A stretch of 64,000 nt of DNA from the NCBI RefSeq assembly GCF_002355375.1, contig NZ_AP017312.1, positions 1,071,001 to 1,135,000 on the forward strand, in the 5' to 3' direction. The stretch is from Aneurinibacillus soli. GTDB taxonomy: Bacteria; Bacillota; Bacilli; Aneurinibacillales; Aneurinibacillaceae. The notes below the pieces were generated by a model. The model saw nothing but the letters and a program-made list of their open reading frames with translations. It was not told the DNA's origin and made no database searches. A program made the position numbers and the translations under genes. Positions 54,456 through 62,847 of this stretch are shown here, one piece after another (position 1 is the stretch's first letter; each line of letters opens with the position of its first letter).

Positions 54456-56432
54456 TTAGAAGACTAGATGGAGTTCATCCGGTAGCGGTGAATAATACAC
54501 GTCATACACATCAAGCGAGTAGCTGCTTCCAACCGGAAGGCCAGGAGTCGGTCGTTCAAAAATGCCGCGGTTGAACTGGACAACCAGCCGGGCGGCCCCG
54601 CCCGTTTTATCATCTTGAGAATCTTCCCGCTTCGTGTTTAGCTCAATATAATTGGCACTTGTCGCAAGTCCGCCGACAATCCAGTTGAAGGAGTCATGCG
54701 AGTATAGCTCCAGATTATTTTCCGAATACAGAAAGGCAGATAGTATGGGTGAAGCCTTACCGTTGGTAGAAGTATCTGTCCACTTTCCCACTTGACCCGG
54801 GTTATCCCGATCGAGGTACCGATCGGTGAGAGTAATCTTGCCGGTAGAAATAATGGCAAGATTGTTTTTCTTCCCAGTATCGGAGTCTATATTTCCGGCT
54901 TCCCGAATGACGACATCCCCGTCTACATAAATTGCTCCGTTGATTTTAATATCCCCGACAATATCAAGATTGCCATGAATGTAGATCACCCCATCAAAAG
55001 TAAACGGCTCTCCTGAATCATCCGGTGTTTGCTTGAATGAGCCGGTACGTCCCATCTCTACAGTAGCGAGCTTAGTAGAATCGGTTGGGCCGACAAAAAT
55101 CCGGTCTGCTTTTCCGATTAGGCTGTTTCCAGTCAAGCGAACAGTAAGCGGAATGGCTGCGCTGTCTTTCGCATAATCGGAGGCAATCACAAGCTTCCCA
55201 TCTGCGGTTGTCTGCCTGATATCAATTGGTTCGAGTGCATCGCTATCGTTGACAGGGACTTCAAGGGCAAGCGGGCGTGTCTTGTAGCGGGCAGGATCAC
55301 CTGAGTTCATTCCGCTTATCAGGTCAACTGCCGGTTCTGTCACTGAGAAAGAATTGATTCCATTGGCTGTTTCCTGTTTGGCCATATAGGAAGCGATACT
55401 GCCAAGTGATAATTTCTGTTTCAGGCTTGCATTACGAGAGAAAGTCGGAATATCATAGCCTGGAATATACGGCGTGGTTGATTTTGCATTCAACACGGTC
55501 TCATTGTCTGGTAGCGCATGTGGCGTAAAAATACTGTGCGATGCCAGCGAAGAGCGCGAGAAATCGTTTATTTCATTTTTGGTCGTAGAGTCGAGGTTTG
55601 GCTTATCGGTTCCACCCGCTGTAGGCAGTGAAGGAACTTGATAAAGCTTTCCTGCCTGGTTATTGAATACAGCGCGTCCTTCGATATACGACTGCGTGCC
55701 GCTGTTTCCAGGATCGATCTGCCAGACGCCATTCTGGCTGTACAGGTGCTGGGTGCTTGTTACGAGATTACCAGCCGTGACATCTCCGATAATGTTACTT
55801 CCACCGAACAAGCGCAAATCTCCCGGCGTACTGACCGCAAAGCGGAATGGAGCATCGATGGTGTTGATATACGCGGTCGCAGTCAGCAGCACGCGCTTCT
55901 GTCCGTTTCTATTGTCTGCTGCAGCCCGAGCTGGAATGCCGACAATATACAGGCGCAGCTTGCGCACATACGGCTGGCTTGGCTTGGTTGGGTCTGTCAC
56001 CGCACCAATCACATCATTCTGTCCGCTTGCGGCTGCGTCGTTTGAGACATAGGCAATGCCGAAACCACCTTGATCACCTGGTACTTCTCTTTGAGGAAGC
56101 CAGGTTACTTGGTAGGCTAGTTGTTGAGCGTTTATATTTTTTATATCCGGGGGATCATTACGTCTGGCTACGTTATCTAGCAAGGCCAGTACGTCATGAT
56201 CAGCGAGCGGTTTTCCGTCTGCTCCGAACTTTGCTTCTTTCTCCATATACGATTGCAAATACATTAGTCCTGTATCAGCAAGCATTTTGCCTTCGACTTC
56301 ATCATCTGCTACTGCCCGTTGCTTTGCTCCTTGCATCATGTAGGAAGCCAGTGAAAAGCCAAGCAAGGTAAGCAAGATGAGAATAAATAGAACGGTTAGT
56401 AGTGCGGCACCTTTTTCCCGATGTTGTATCAT
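54456..56432 (-). CDS. Large PilX-like type IV pilus accessory protein
   Basis: A 658-residue protein whose N terminus (MIQHREKGAALLTVLFILILLTLLGFSLASYMM) has the PilX/prepilin-like layout: short basic leader, Gly, then a hydrophobic helix; the Glu5 typical of major pilins is absent, as in PilX. The remainder is beta-rich, with a GDIKINGAIYVDGDVVI stretch like polymer-forming or beta-helix proteins, around residues 485-530. PilX-type minor pilins are usually about 200 residues, so this one is exceptionally long. ATG 56432 follows AGAGGGTGAG, 4 bp after the upstream pilin stop. It is the last of three minor-pilin genes on the minus strand. Confidence 0.75.
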   Translation of the reverse strand: MIQHREKGAALLTVLFILILLTLLGFSLASYMMQGAKQRAVADDEVEGKMLADTGLMYLQSYMEKEAKFGADGKPLADHDVLALLDNVARRNDPPDIKNINAQQLAYQVTWLPQREVPGDQGGFGIAYVSNDAAASGQNDVIGAVTDPTKPSQPYVRKLRLYIVGIPARAAADNRNGQKRVLLTATAYINTIDAPFRFAVSTPGDLRLFGGSNIIGDVTAGNLVTSTQHLYSQNGVWQIDPGNSGTQSYIEGRAVFNNQAGKLYQVPSLPTAGGTDKPNLDSTTKNEINDFSRSSLASHSIFTPHALPDNETVLNAKSTTPYIPGYDIPTFSRNASLKQKLSLGSIASYMAKQETANGINSFSVTEPAVDLISGMNSGDPARYKTRPLALEVPVNDSDALEPIDIRQTTADGKLVIASDYAKDSAAIPLTVRLTGNSLIGKADRIFVGPTDSTKLATVEMGRTGSFKQTPDDSGEPFTFDGVIYIHGNLDIVGDIKINGAIYVDGDVVIREAGNIDSDTGKKNNLAIISTGKITLTDRYLDRDNPGQVGKWTDTSTNGKASPILSAFLYSENNLELYSHDSFNWIVGGLATSANYIELNTKREDSQDDKTGGAARLVVQFNRGIFERPTPGLPVGSSYSLDVYDVYYSPLPDELHLVF

Positions 56433-56436
56433 GAAC

Positions 56437-57213
56437 TCACCCTCTTATCAAATCATTCACAGCAAACTCGGTGCGAACCAGGTGAATGTAGCCTGGGAGT
56501 TTGTTTTCGTTTGCGTCCCTCAGACGATTCAACTCTGCTTCTACATCCTCAACGGTGCGAAATTGAGTTATTTCCCCATCACTTGTTGTGATCTGCTCGC
56601 CTCTCGGTGCAATGAGTAAATAGACGATCAGCTTCTGGCTGCCATCTGTGGTCATCTCAAACAGGCCATCAATGAGATAGCGGTCATCCTGGATCGGGAA
56701 GCGCTGATACAGTCCGTTTGTACCTGCTGGCAGCGTTTCGGATAGCACGTAGCCGACGCGGGAGACGGACGATTGCGTAATTTTTTCCTCGTCCTGGTTA
56801 TTTGGATCACGGGACACAAGCTTCACGCTGCGATAGTAGACAAGTGCAGCATTTTGGACAGCAGATCTTGCTGTCTCATCCATCATGCCACCTGCCAGTC
56901 TGTGAGAGAAGATTCGTCTTAGTGTCTCTTCTGAATCAGACGGATAGTTCTCCAGTTCAAATGAAGAGACCGGACTACCATTGACCGGGTTATCTGGCTC
57001 CCGATGTTCACGCAGTGTACGCATGATATCGCCCAGTACAAAATCCGCTTCATTGCGCAGATCGGTTTGGGTCCGGGTGGTGGCGTACAAGGAAACCCCT
57101 TTCGTATAGACCGAGGTGAGCGGCAACAGAATTGCAAAAAAGATGGTCAGTGCTGCTAGCACTTCAATTAGAGTCAACCCGCGTTCATCGTGTGGCACAT
57201 GTATATGTCGCAT
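56437..57213 (-). CDS. Minor pilin, PilW/PilJ-like prepilin
   Basis: A 258-residue prepilin-like protein with the type III signal ERGLTLIEVLAALTIFFAIL: the prepilin peptidase would cut after Gly and N-methylate Leu; Glu5 is present. The body is soluble and mainly beta. ATG 57213 is spaced 8 bp from AAGGG; a GTG at 57222 overlapping the upstream TGA (GTGA) is the alternative. It lies between the PilV-like and PilX-like genes. Its job is probably initiation or tip assembly of the pilus. Confidence 0.82.
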   Translation of the reverse strand: MRHIHVPHDERGLTLIEVLAALTIFFAILLPLTSVYTKGVSLYATTRTQTDLRNEADFVLGDIMRTLREHREPDNPVNGSPVSSFELENYPSDSEETLRRIFSHRLAGGMMDETARSAVQNAALVYYRSVKLVSRDPNNQDEEKITQSSVSRVGYVLSETLPAGTNGLYQRFPIQDDRYLIDGLFEMTTDGSQKLIVYLLIAPRGEQITTSDGEITQFRTVEDVEAELNRLRDANENKLPGYIHLVRTEFAVNDLIRG

Positions 57214-57218
57214 CGCGC

Positions 57219-57686
57219 TCACCCTTTCTCCGGAACGCCCGTGTGCAGCACAGTCAGTACATCGTCTGGGTGATTCGCATCACGTACGGTAATGGTCAGC
57301 AGTAAAAGCTGGTGGGCAGTATCTGGATCAAGAGCGCTAATTGCTACCTCTTGTAAATAGCTGCGTCCGTTAATGCTGAGCGGCGCTCCTGCATTTATTG
57401 TAATGGTCTGCCCTTTGAACTTTTTTATTTCGTCATATGTAACGGGTGTGCCTGCCTCAATTGTCACTCCATTGACTGTAGTGGATGACGTAACCATACC
57501 TGCTTCGCTTTTCCATTCTTCGGCAGTTTGTCGTGCTAGATTCAGCGCGATCATCCGATTATCCTGCTTCTTGGAAAGACTGTAGCCTTTTACAAAAAAA
57601 TTGCTGAATAATAGAATCGCGATCGAGAAAATGACGAGAGCTGCAACGACTTCAATCAGGGTGAAGCCTTTTTCTTTTTGTGTCAT
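57219..57686 (-). CDS. Minor pilin, PilV/GspI-like prepilin
   Basis: A 155-residue prepilin-like protein: MTQKEKG, then FTLIEVVAALVIFSIAILL, with the consensus cleavage site after Gly and Glu5. ATG 57686 gives a normal seven-residue leader; a start at 57713 would add nine residues without a well-placed ribosome site. It is first in the divergent minor-pilin operon; a TATAAT on the minus strand lies just upstream, without a good -35 box. Confidence 0.82.
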   Translation of the reverse strand: MTQKEKGFTLIEVVAALVIFSIAILLFSNFFVKGYSLSKKQDNRMIALNLARQTAEEWKSEAGMVTSSTTVNGVTIEAGTPVTYDEIKKFKGQTITINAGAPLSINGRSYLQEVAISALDPDTAHQLLLLTITVRDANHPDDVLTVLHTGVPEKG

Positions 57687-57771
57687 ATCACCTGTCACCC
57701 TTCCTTTCCTCATTCCTTTATATTATATTTAGCAAGAAACGCATAGAATTTTTTTGAAAATGGGTGATACG

Positions 57772-58530
57772 ATGAACCTAGCAGGACTAACTGGATATTA
57801 TCTCCTATATGTCTTTTTGACTATTTTATTAAGTATCCTTTCGCGCCACAAGTTAAAAGAAATAAAACGTGGATATATCGCCTTTGGAATCGCGGTCTGT
57901 CTTGGTGCAGCAGCACCGTTTCTCACAGCATGGTTTGGCCTACTCATGGTTGTTGTGCTTCTTGCAGTTGTTTCTGTTGTGCTTGTGCTTACGTTTTCAT
58001 TTGTGGAAGTGGAAGAGGCAGTGTGGATACATGTTCCGCTTCCGATAGAGGATGATAGGGATGTTGTGAAACCAGAAGATGAAGTAGAAGTGGAAGCAGA
58101 GGAGGAACATAAAGCGGCGGAATTGTTACAGTTTGCTGATAAGCCTGTATCGGTGGAGCAAGAAATGCACGATCTATTGAATCATACAGCGTTCCCTGCC
58201 TCTGCAGATGAAGTTCATAGTATGATAGAGTTACATTTTATTGAGGAATTACCGATGAAAGAAGAAGAACTACTGATAATAGAAAAGGAAGAAGTACAGG
58301 AAGAGTCTTCTCTACTAGAAGATGAGGTGCCAGAGGCAGAATCTCATCTTGCATTTGAGTTTGAAGACGGCTCGCCAGCACCTGTTTTGGAACAAGAAGC
58401 TGACGAGAAGGAGAAGGACTATTTTATTCATCTTGGTGATGTATTACAAGAAGAGGGTGTATCATTTGAACGCCTGAAGAGTAAGGCAGATGATGATCCT
58501 ACGGAAGAGGGAGGATGGCACCGTGCTTGA
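57772..58530 (+). CDS. Membrane protein with long acidic cytoplasmic tail, unknown function
   Basis: Unrecognised 252-residue protein. Three hydrophobic segments occupy residues 1-85 (NLAGLTGYYLLYVFLTILLS, YIAFGIAVCLGAAAPFLTAW, LLMVVVLLAVVSVVLVLTF). The remaining 165 residues are strongly acidic (EDEVEVEAEEEHKAAELL, EEELLIIEKEEVQEE) and probably disordered. The ribosome site is weak (GGGTGAT). It begins divergently from the minor-pilin operon and overlaps the VanW gene by 8 bp, so it is the first gene of the pilus-motor transcript and may be a pilus platform accessory. That role is inferred from position only. Confidence 0.65.
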   Translation: MNLAGLTGYYLLYVFLTILLSILSRHKLKEIKRGYIAFGIAVCLGAAAPFLTAWFGLLMVVVLLAVVSVVLVLTFSFVEVEEAVWIHVPLPIEDDRDVVKPEDEVEVEAEEEHKAAELLQFADKPVSVEQEMHDLLNHTAFPASADEVHSMIELHFIEELPMKEEELLIIEKEEVQEESSLLEDEVPEAESHLAFEFEDGSPAPVLEQEADEKEKDYFIHLGDVLQEEGVSFERLKSKADDDPTEEGGWHRA

Positions 58531-60058
58531 GAAGCTGCGCGGCAAAGAAACAAGAACAATGCTTATCCTGCTGTTTGCTCAGCTGACGATCGTAAGCCTG
58601 CTTGCTCTGTCAGTGTCCGGGGTGGCCGGAGAAGTCGATCCGGGTGGTGATTATGACCCGCAATTGACAGTAGCGGGGTTATCATTGGGCGGCTTGACTG
58701 AAAAACAAGCCCAGGAAAAAGTTCAGCAGCTTGTAAATCGCATTCAAAAGGAACAAGTGATCCTGACGATTGACACGAGACAACGTATGATCGATCAACA
58801 AGAGATTGGTGTACGGTATGATATTGCCGGAACGCTTGAGGACGCTAGGCGTACATCTGAGGAACGATCTGGTATGCTCGGATGGTGGAAAAGCTGGCGG
58901 GGAACGTCTCCAGCCGCTGGTCTGCCGTTGCGGGTAACTTTTGATAAGGAGAAAGCGTCCAATATTCTAGGAGGAATGGAGCAGACGATCAATCGGACGG
59001 CTGTTCCGGCCCAGGTAGAAATTACGGGCCAGAATGCTCGGATTATACCGGAAATAGAAGGACGGCATCTCGATATAGAGAAAACAATGACGGCACTTAC
59101 AAACGAGCTTTCGTATTACCAGAAGCACCTACATGTTCCACTTGAGGTGGACAGCAGCAAACCGGAGCTTACCAGGAATGATCTTGCCGGGGTGGAAGCG
59201 TTGCTTGGTGAGCAGCGCCTTAGTCTTGGTGGAGCAGCTGCACGGCTTGATAATGTGCAGAAAGCTGCCTCTTTACTGAACGGGGCTGTGATCAAACCAC
59301 AGGAAACATTCTCCTTTAATGCGCGTACTGGACCATTTAATCCAGGTAAGGGGTATATTCCGGTAGCTGCACCGCCAGACAGACCGGAGGATGGTGTGAA
59401 CGGCGGAGCCTCTCAGGTCGCTTCAGCCTTGTATTACAGTGCACTTCAGGGAAGGCTTGCCATCGTTACACGCAGCGCGCATCTTCAAAGGGTGGAGTAT
59501 GCATCACCTGGGCTAGATGCTTTTGTAGATGGTAAAGAAAAAGACTTACGGATTGCAAACCGAAGTGACAAGCCGGTGTACATATATGCGGTCGTAAAAA
59601 ATAATGAGCTACGTGTAGCGCTATTTGGAGGCAAGCAAAAAGGCATACCTGCCGCTGTAAGCACAAGTGCGGTTCAGGAAATCCCGCAGGATACCGTTGT
59701 GCGGGCGGACAATACCGTTCCATATGGACAGGAGCGCATCATTCGCCAGGGAGCGGTTGGTACGCGTGTTAGTGTGAATGTGGCGTGGTACGACGAAGCC
59801 GGTACGCTTCAGAAAGAGAGGGTCTCAGTGGATTACTACGTACCGCTCTCGACCATTATCGCATCGAGTGTGCGGAAGGAAGGGGAGGCGGCGAATTCTG
59901 TGCCTGCCTCCAACCCGGAGACTTCTTCGAGTTCAAAAGCGGTGTCAGGCACGACACCATCTCCAACTACCCCACCGACAGAAAAAGCGCCTGTGCCAGA
60001 CAAGGGAAACGGAAGTACAAAAATCAGAGTGAAAGATAATGTCATTTATCTGGATTAG
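58523..60058 (+). CDS. VanW-family protein with G5 domain
   Basis: A 511-residue membrane-anchored extracellular protein: one N-terminal helix (about 12-34), a YoaR-type putative peptidoglycan-binding domain (about 60-215), a VanW domain (about 225-355, GAVIKPQETFSFNARTGPF, NGGASQVASALYYSAL), a G5-like domain (about 385-450, VPYGQERIIRQGAVGTR) and a Ser/Pro/Thr-rich tail. VanW proteins are found in glycopeptide-resistance clusters but have no proven enzymatic role; G5 domains bind wall polymers. GTG 58523 lies inside the upstream gene behind GGGAGG. Placement ahead of pilB suggests a wall-crossing or anchoring role for the pilus. Confidence 0.85.
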   Translation: MLEKLRGKETRTMLILLFAQLTIVSLLALSVSGVAGEVDPGGDYDPQLTVAGLSLGGLTEKQAQEKVQQLVNRIQKEQVILTIDTRQRMIDQQEIGVRYDIAGTLEDARRTSEERSGMLGWWKSWRGTSPAAGLPLRVTFDKEKASNILGGMEQTINRTAVPAQVEITGQNARIIPEIEGRHLDIEKTMTALTNELSYYQKHLHVPLEVDSSKPELTRNDLAGVEALLGEQRLSLGGAAARLDNVQKAASLLNGAVIKPQETFSFNARTGPFNPGKGYIPVAAPPDRPEDGVNGGASQVASALYYSALQGRLAIVTRSAHLQRVEYASPGLDAFVDGKEKDLRIANRSDKPVYIYAVVKNNELRVALFGGKQKGIPAAVSTSAVQEIPQDTVVRADNTVPYGQERIIRQGAVGTRVSVNVAWYDEAGTLQKERVSVDYYVPLSTIIASSVRKEGEAANSVPASNPETSSSSKAVSGTTPSPTTPPTEKAPVPDKGNGSTKIRVKDNVIYLD

Positions 60059-60078
60059 CAGGAGAGGAAGGTGCTTCG

Positions 60079-61737
60079 ATGGCGCGGAAACGTCTTGGTG
60101 ATATCCTGATTGAGAGCGGCATGATCTCAGAAGAGCAGTTGAAAAAAGCGCTAGAAGAGCAGAAAAAATCAAAGCTGAAGCTGGGGGATCATCTACTTCA
60201 GACCGGATATATTACGGAGCAGCAGCTAATTGAGACGCTGGAGTTCCAACTGGGTATCCCACATGTTCGTCTGTTCCGCTACCGACTTGATCCATCTCTT
60301 TCGAGCATTGTGCCGGAAGAGGTCGCTCGCCGCAACATGCTGATCCCGATAAAAAAAGAGGGCAACAGACTTACGATTGCGATGGTTGATCCGATGGACT
60401 ATTTCGCCATTGATGAACTGCGGATGAGTACGGGATTTGCGATCGAACCAGTCATTGCTACGCGTGATGAAGTACAGCGGGCGATTAATCGCATATATAG
60501 CATGCAGGACTCGGTAAAAGAGCTCATGGAGAATATAAATTCGGCATCGGATGTGGAAGAGGCCGAAGTAATGGATGAGGATTCACCGATTGTCCGCCTT
60601 GTAAATCAGATGTTTGAGCAGGCAACACAGCTTCGAGCGAGTGATATTCACATTGATCCACAGGATGACGGCGTTCGGATTCGCTATCGGATTGACGGAA
60701 TGCTTCGTACGGAGCGGGTGCTGCCCCGTCATATGCACGGGATTTTGACTGCCCGTCTTAAAATTATGGCGAACTTGAACATTGCGGAACGGCGCGTGCC
60801 GCAGGACGGACGCATGCAGCTGCGGATTGCGTATAAAGAATACGATATTCGTGTTTCAGTGCTGCCGACGGTTTTCGGGGAGAAAATGGTAATGCGTCTG
60901 CTGGATTTAACGAATGTCATGATGGAAATTGATCAGCTTGGCCTGACAAGGCGCAATCTGGTCGCCTTTCGTGAGATTATTCGAAAGCCAAATGGCATCT
61001 TTCTGCTGACAGGTCCGACAGGAAGCGGAAAATCGACGACACTGTATGCGGTGCTTCATCATTTGAATCGTGAGGATGTAAATATTATCACGGTAGAGGA
61101 CCCGGTGGAGTACCAGCTTGAAGGAATTAATCAGGTTCAGGTCAATTCAGCTATCGGCATGACGTTCGCCTCTTCGCTGCGTTCGATTCTCAGGCAGGAC
61201 CCGGACATTATTATGATCGGGGAAATGCGCGATACCGAAACAGCTGAGATTGGCATCCGGGCCGCGCTTACCGGCCACCAGGTACTGAGCACACTGCATA
61301 CGAATGATGCGATTAGCAGTGTGATTCGTATGAGTGATATGGGGATTGAGCCGTTTTTGATCGCATCGTCTGTGAATGGAGTGATGGCGCAGCGGCTCGT
61401 ACGCCGTATCTGCAAGGAGTGCCGCGATGAATATCCGGTAAATGAGCATGAGCAAGCCATCTTTGCTCAGCGCGGTGTTAAGGTTGAGAAGCTGTGGCGT
61501 GGCAAAGGTTGTGCCGCGTGCAATCTTACCGGCTATCGGGGGCGAGCGGCGCTGCATGAAATCTTTTCGCTTGATGATACGATGCGCCGTATGATTGCAG
61601 AGCGAGCCCCTGCTTCTGAACTGCGCCGTCATGCGATGAAAAACGGCATGATTTTGCTGCTTGATGATGGGCTGATTAAAGTGACGCAGGGCATTACGAC
61701 GATGGAAGAAGTATTGCGTGTTTGTGCTACGGAATAA
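60079..61737 (+). CDS. pilB: Type IV pilus assembly ATPase PilB (GspE family)
   Basis: A hexameric motor that powers pilus extension. The 552-residue protein begins with two tandem RLGDxLxxxG-type repeats (about residues 5-28 and 34-57) typical of MshEN c-di-GMP-binding domains. The ATPase domain shows Walker A GPTGSGKST (near residue 315), Asp box TVEDPVEYQLEG, Walker B QDPDIIMIGEMRD, His box LTGHQVLSTLHTND and the zinc-binding pairs CKEC and CAAC. ATG 60079 follows AGGAGAGGAAGG, 20 bp after the VanW gene. It is followed by pilT and pilC, the usual motor/platform order. Confidence 0.93.
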   Translation: MARKRLGDILIESGMISEEQLKKALEEQKKSKLKLGDHLLQTGYITEQQLIETLEFQLGIPHVRLFRYRLDPSLSSIVPEEVARRNMLIPIKKEGNRLTIAMVDPMDYFAIDELRMSTGFAIEPVIATRDEVQRAINRIYSMQDSVKELMENINSASDVEEAEVMDEDSPIVRLVNQMFEQATQLRASDIHIDPQDDGVRIRYRIDGMLRTERVLPRHMHGILTARLKIMANLNIAERRVPQDGRMQLRIAYKEYDIRVSVLPTVFGEKMVMRLLDLTNVMMEIDQLGLTRRNLVAFREIIRKPNGIFLLTGPTGSGKSTTLYAVLHHLNREDVNIITVEDPVEYQLEGINQVQVNSAIGMTFASSLRSILRQDPDIIMIGEMRDTETAEIGIRAALTGHQVLSTLHTNDAISSVIRMSDMGIEPFLIASSVNGVMAQRLVRRICKECRDEYPVNEHEQAIFAQRGVKVEKLWRGKGCAACNLTGYRGRAALHEIFSLDDTMRRMIAERAPASELRRHAMKNGMILLLDDGLIKVTQGITTMEEVLRVCATE

Positions 61738-61802
61738 AAATAAAAAATTTTTAATGATATGGGTACTAAGTAGTAGTAAAATATAATCAGGGGTAATGAA
61801 GA

Positions 61803-62846
61803 ATGAGCGAGATTGATATTAAGAAATTGCTAAAGTACGCTTGTGAGAAGAAAGCGTCTGATCTTCATATCACGGTGGGATCTGCTCCCGTTTTCCGGAT
61901 TGATGGGGAATTAAGACGGCTTGATATTCCGTCGCTTACACCGCAGGATACGGAACTGATGGCCCGCGAGCTAATTCGAGAGAATCTGTACGCGTCGTTT
62001 ATCGAACGGGGGGAGCTTGATTTCTCATACGGCCTGCCGGGAGTATCGCGTTTTCGTGTTAATGCGTATCATCAGCGCGGCTGTATCAGTCTGGTAGCTC
62101 GCGTTGTGCCATCGGGTATTCCAGGACTTGATTCTCTGGCGTTGCCTGAAGTACTCAAGACGCTTTGTCGCAAACCACAGGGGCTTGTACTCGTTACAGG
62201 TCCGACGGGTAGCGGGAAATCGACCACGCTTGCGGCAATGATCGACTATATTAACAGTACGATGCGCAAGCATATCATTACGCTGGAAGATCCGATTGAA
62301 TATTTGCATAAGCATCAGCTTTCAATCATCAACCAGCGGGAGGTCGGATTTGACACGAATAATTTTGCGAGCGGGCTTCGATCAGCGCTCAGACAGGACC
62401 CGGATGTCATTCTAGTTGGGGAGATGCGTGATCTGGAGACGATTAGTACGGCGATTACGGCAGCGGAAACCGGGCACCTCGTATTCGCAACGTTGCACAC
62501 ATCGGATGCACCGCAGACCATTGATCGCATCATTGATGTATTTCCAGGGAGTCAGCAGCCGCAGGTTCGAATTCAACTGGCATCTGTTCTGGTCAGCATT
62601 GTCTCTCAGCGTTTGTTCCCAAAAGTGGGGGGCGGACGGGTAGCAGCGACAGAAGTGCTGGTGAATACATCGGCCATCGGCAACTTGATTCGCATGGAGA
62701 AAGTGCATCAGATTAAAAGCATGATGCAGACAGGTCGCGAGCTTGGCATGCACACGATGGAGATGTCGATTAAGGAACTGCTGGGTCAGGGGAGCGTCGC
62801 ACGTCAGGCGGTACAGCACCATCTGAATGAAAGGGCTTTTGAGTAA
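61803..62846 (+). CDS. pilT: Type IV pilus retraction ATPase PilT
   Basis: PilT depolymerises pili and drives twitching or retraction. The 347-residue protein has an N-terminal PAS-like domain (SDLHITVGSAPVFRIDGEL), Walker A GPTGSGKSTT (near residue 136), LEDPIEYLH, Walker B RQDPDVILVGEMRD, His box AAETGHLVFATLHTSDA and a C-terminal AIGNLIRM, close to the AIRNLIRE motif required for retraction. GGGGTAATGAAGA precedes ATG. It lies 65 bp after pilB and one base before pilC. Its presence argues for dynamic, retractable pili rather than only a competence pseudopilus. Confidence 0.94.
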   Translation: MSEIDIKKLLKYACEKKASDLHITVGSAPVFRIDGELRRLDIPSLTPQDTELMARELIRENLYASFIERGELDFSYGLPGVSRFRVNAYHQRGCISLVARVVPSGIPGLDSLALPEVLKTLCRKPQGLVLVTGPTGSGKSTTLAAMIDYINSTMRKHIITLEDPIEYLHKHQLSIINQREVGFDTNNFASGLRSALRQDPDVILVGEMRDLETISTAITAAETGHLVFATLHTSDAPQTIDRIIDVFPGSQQPQVRIQLASVLVSIVSQRLFPKVGGGRVAATEVLVNTSAIGNLIRMEKVHQIKSMMQTGRELGMHTMEMSIKELLGQGSVARQAVQHHLNERAFE

Positions 62847-62847
62847 C

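Noticed and set aside
54456-57713. Competence (comG) operon instead of a type IV pilus locus
   Set aside because: The presence of pilT, the PilV/PilW/PilX-like order and a long PilB with MshEN repeats point to a retractable pilus; comG operons lack PilT.
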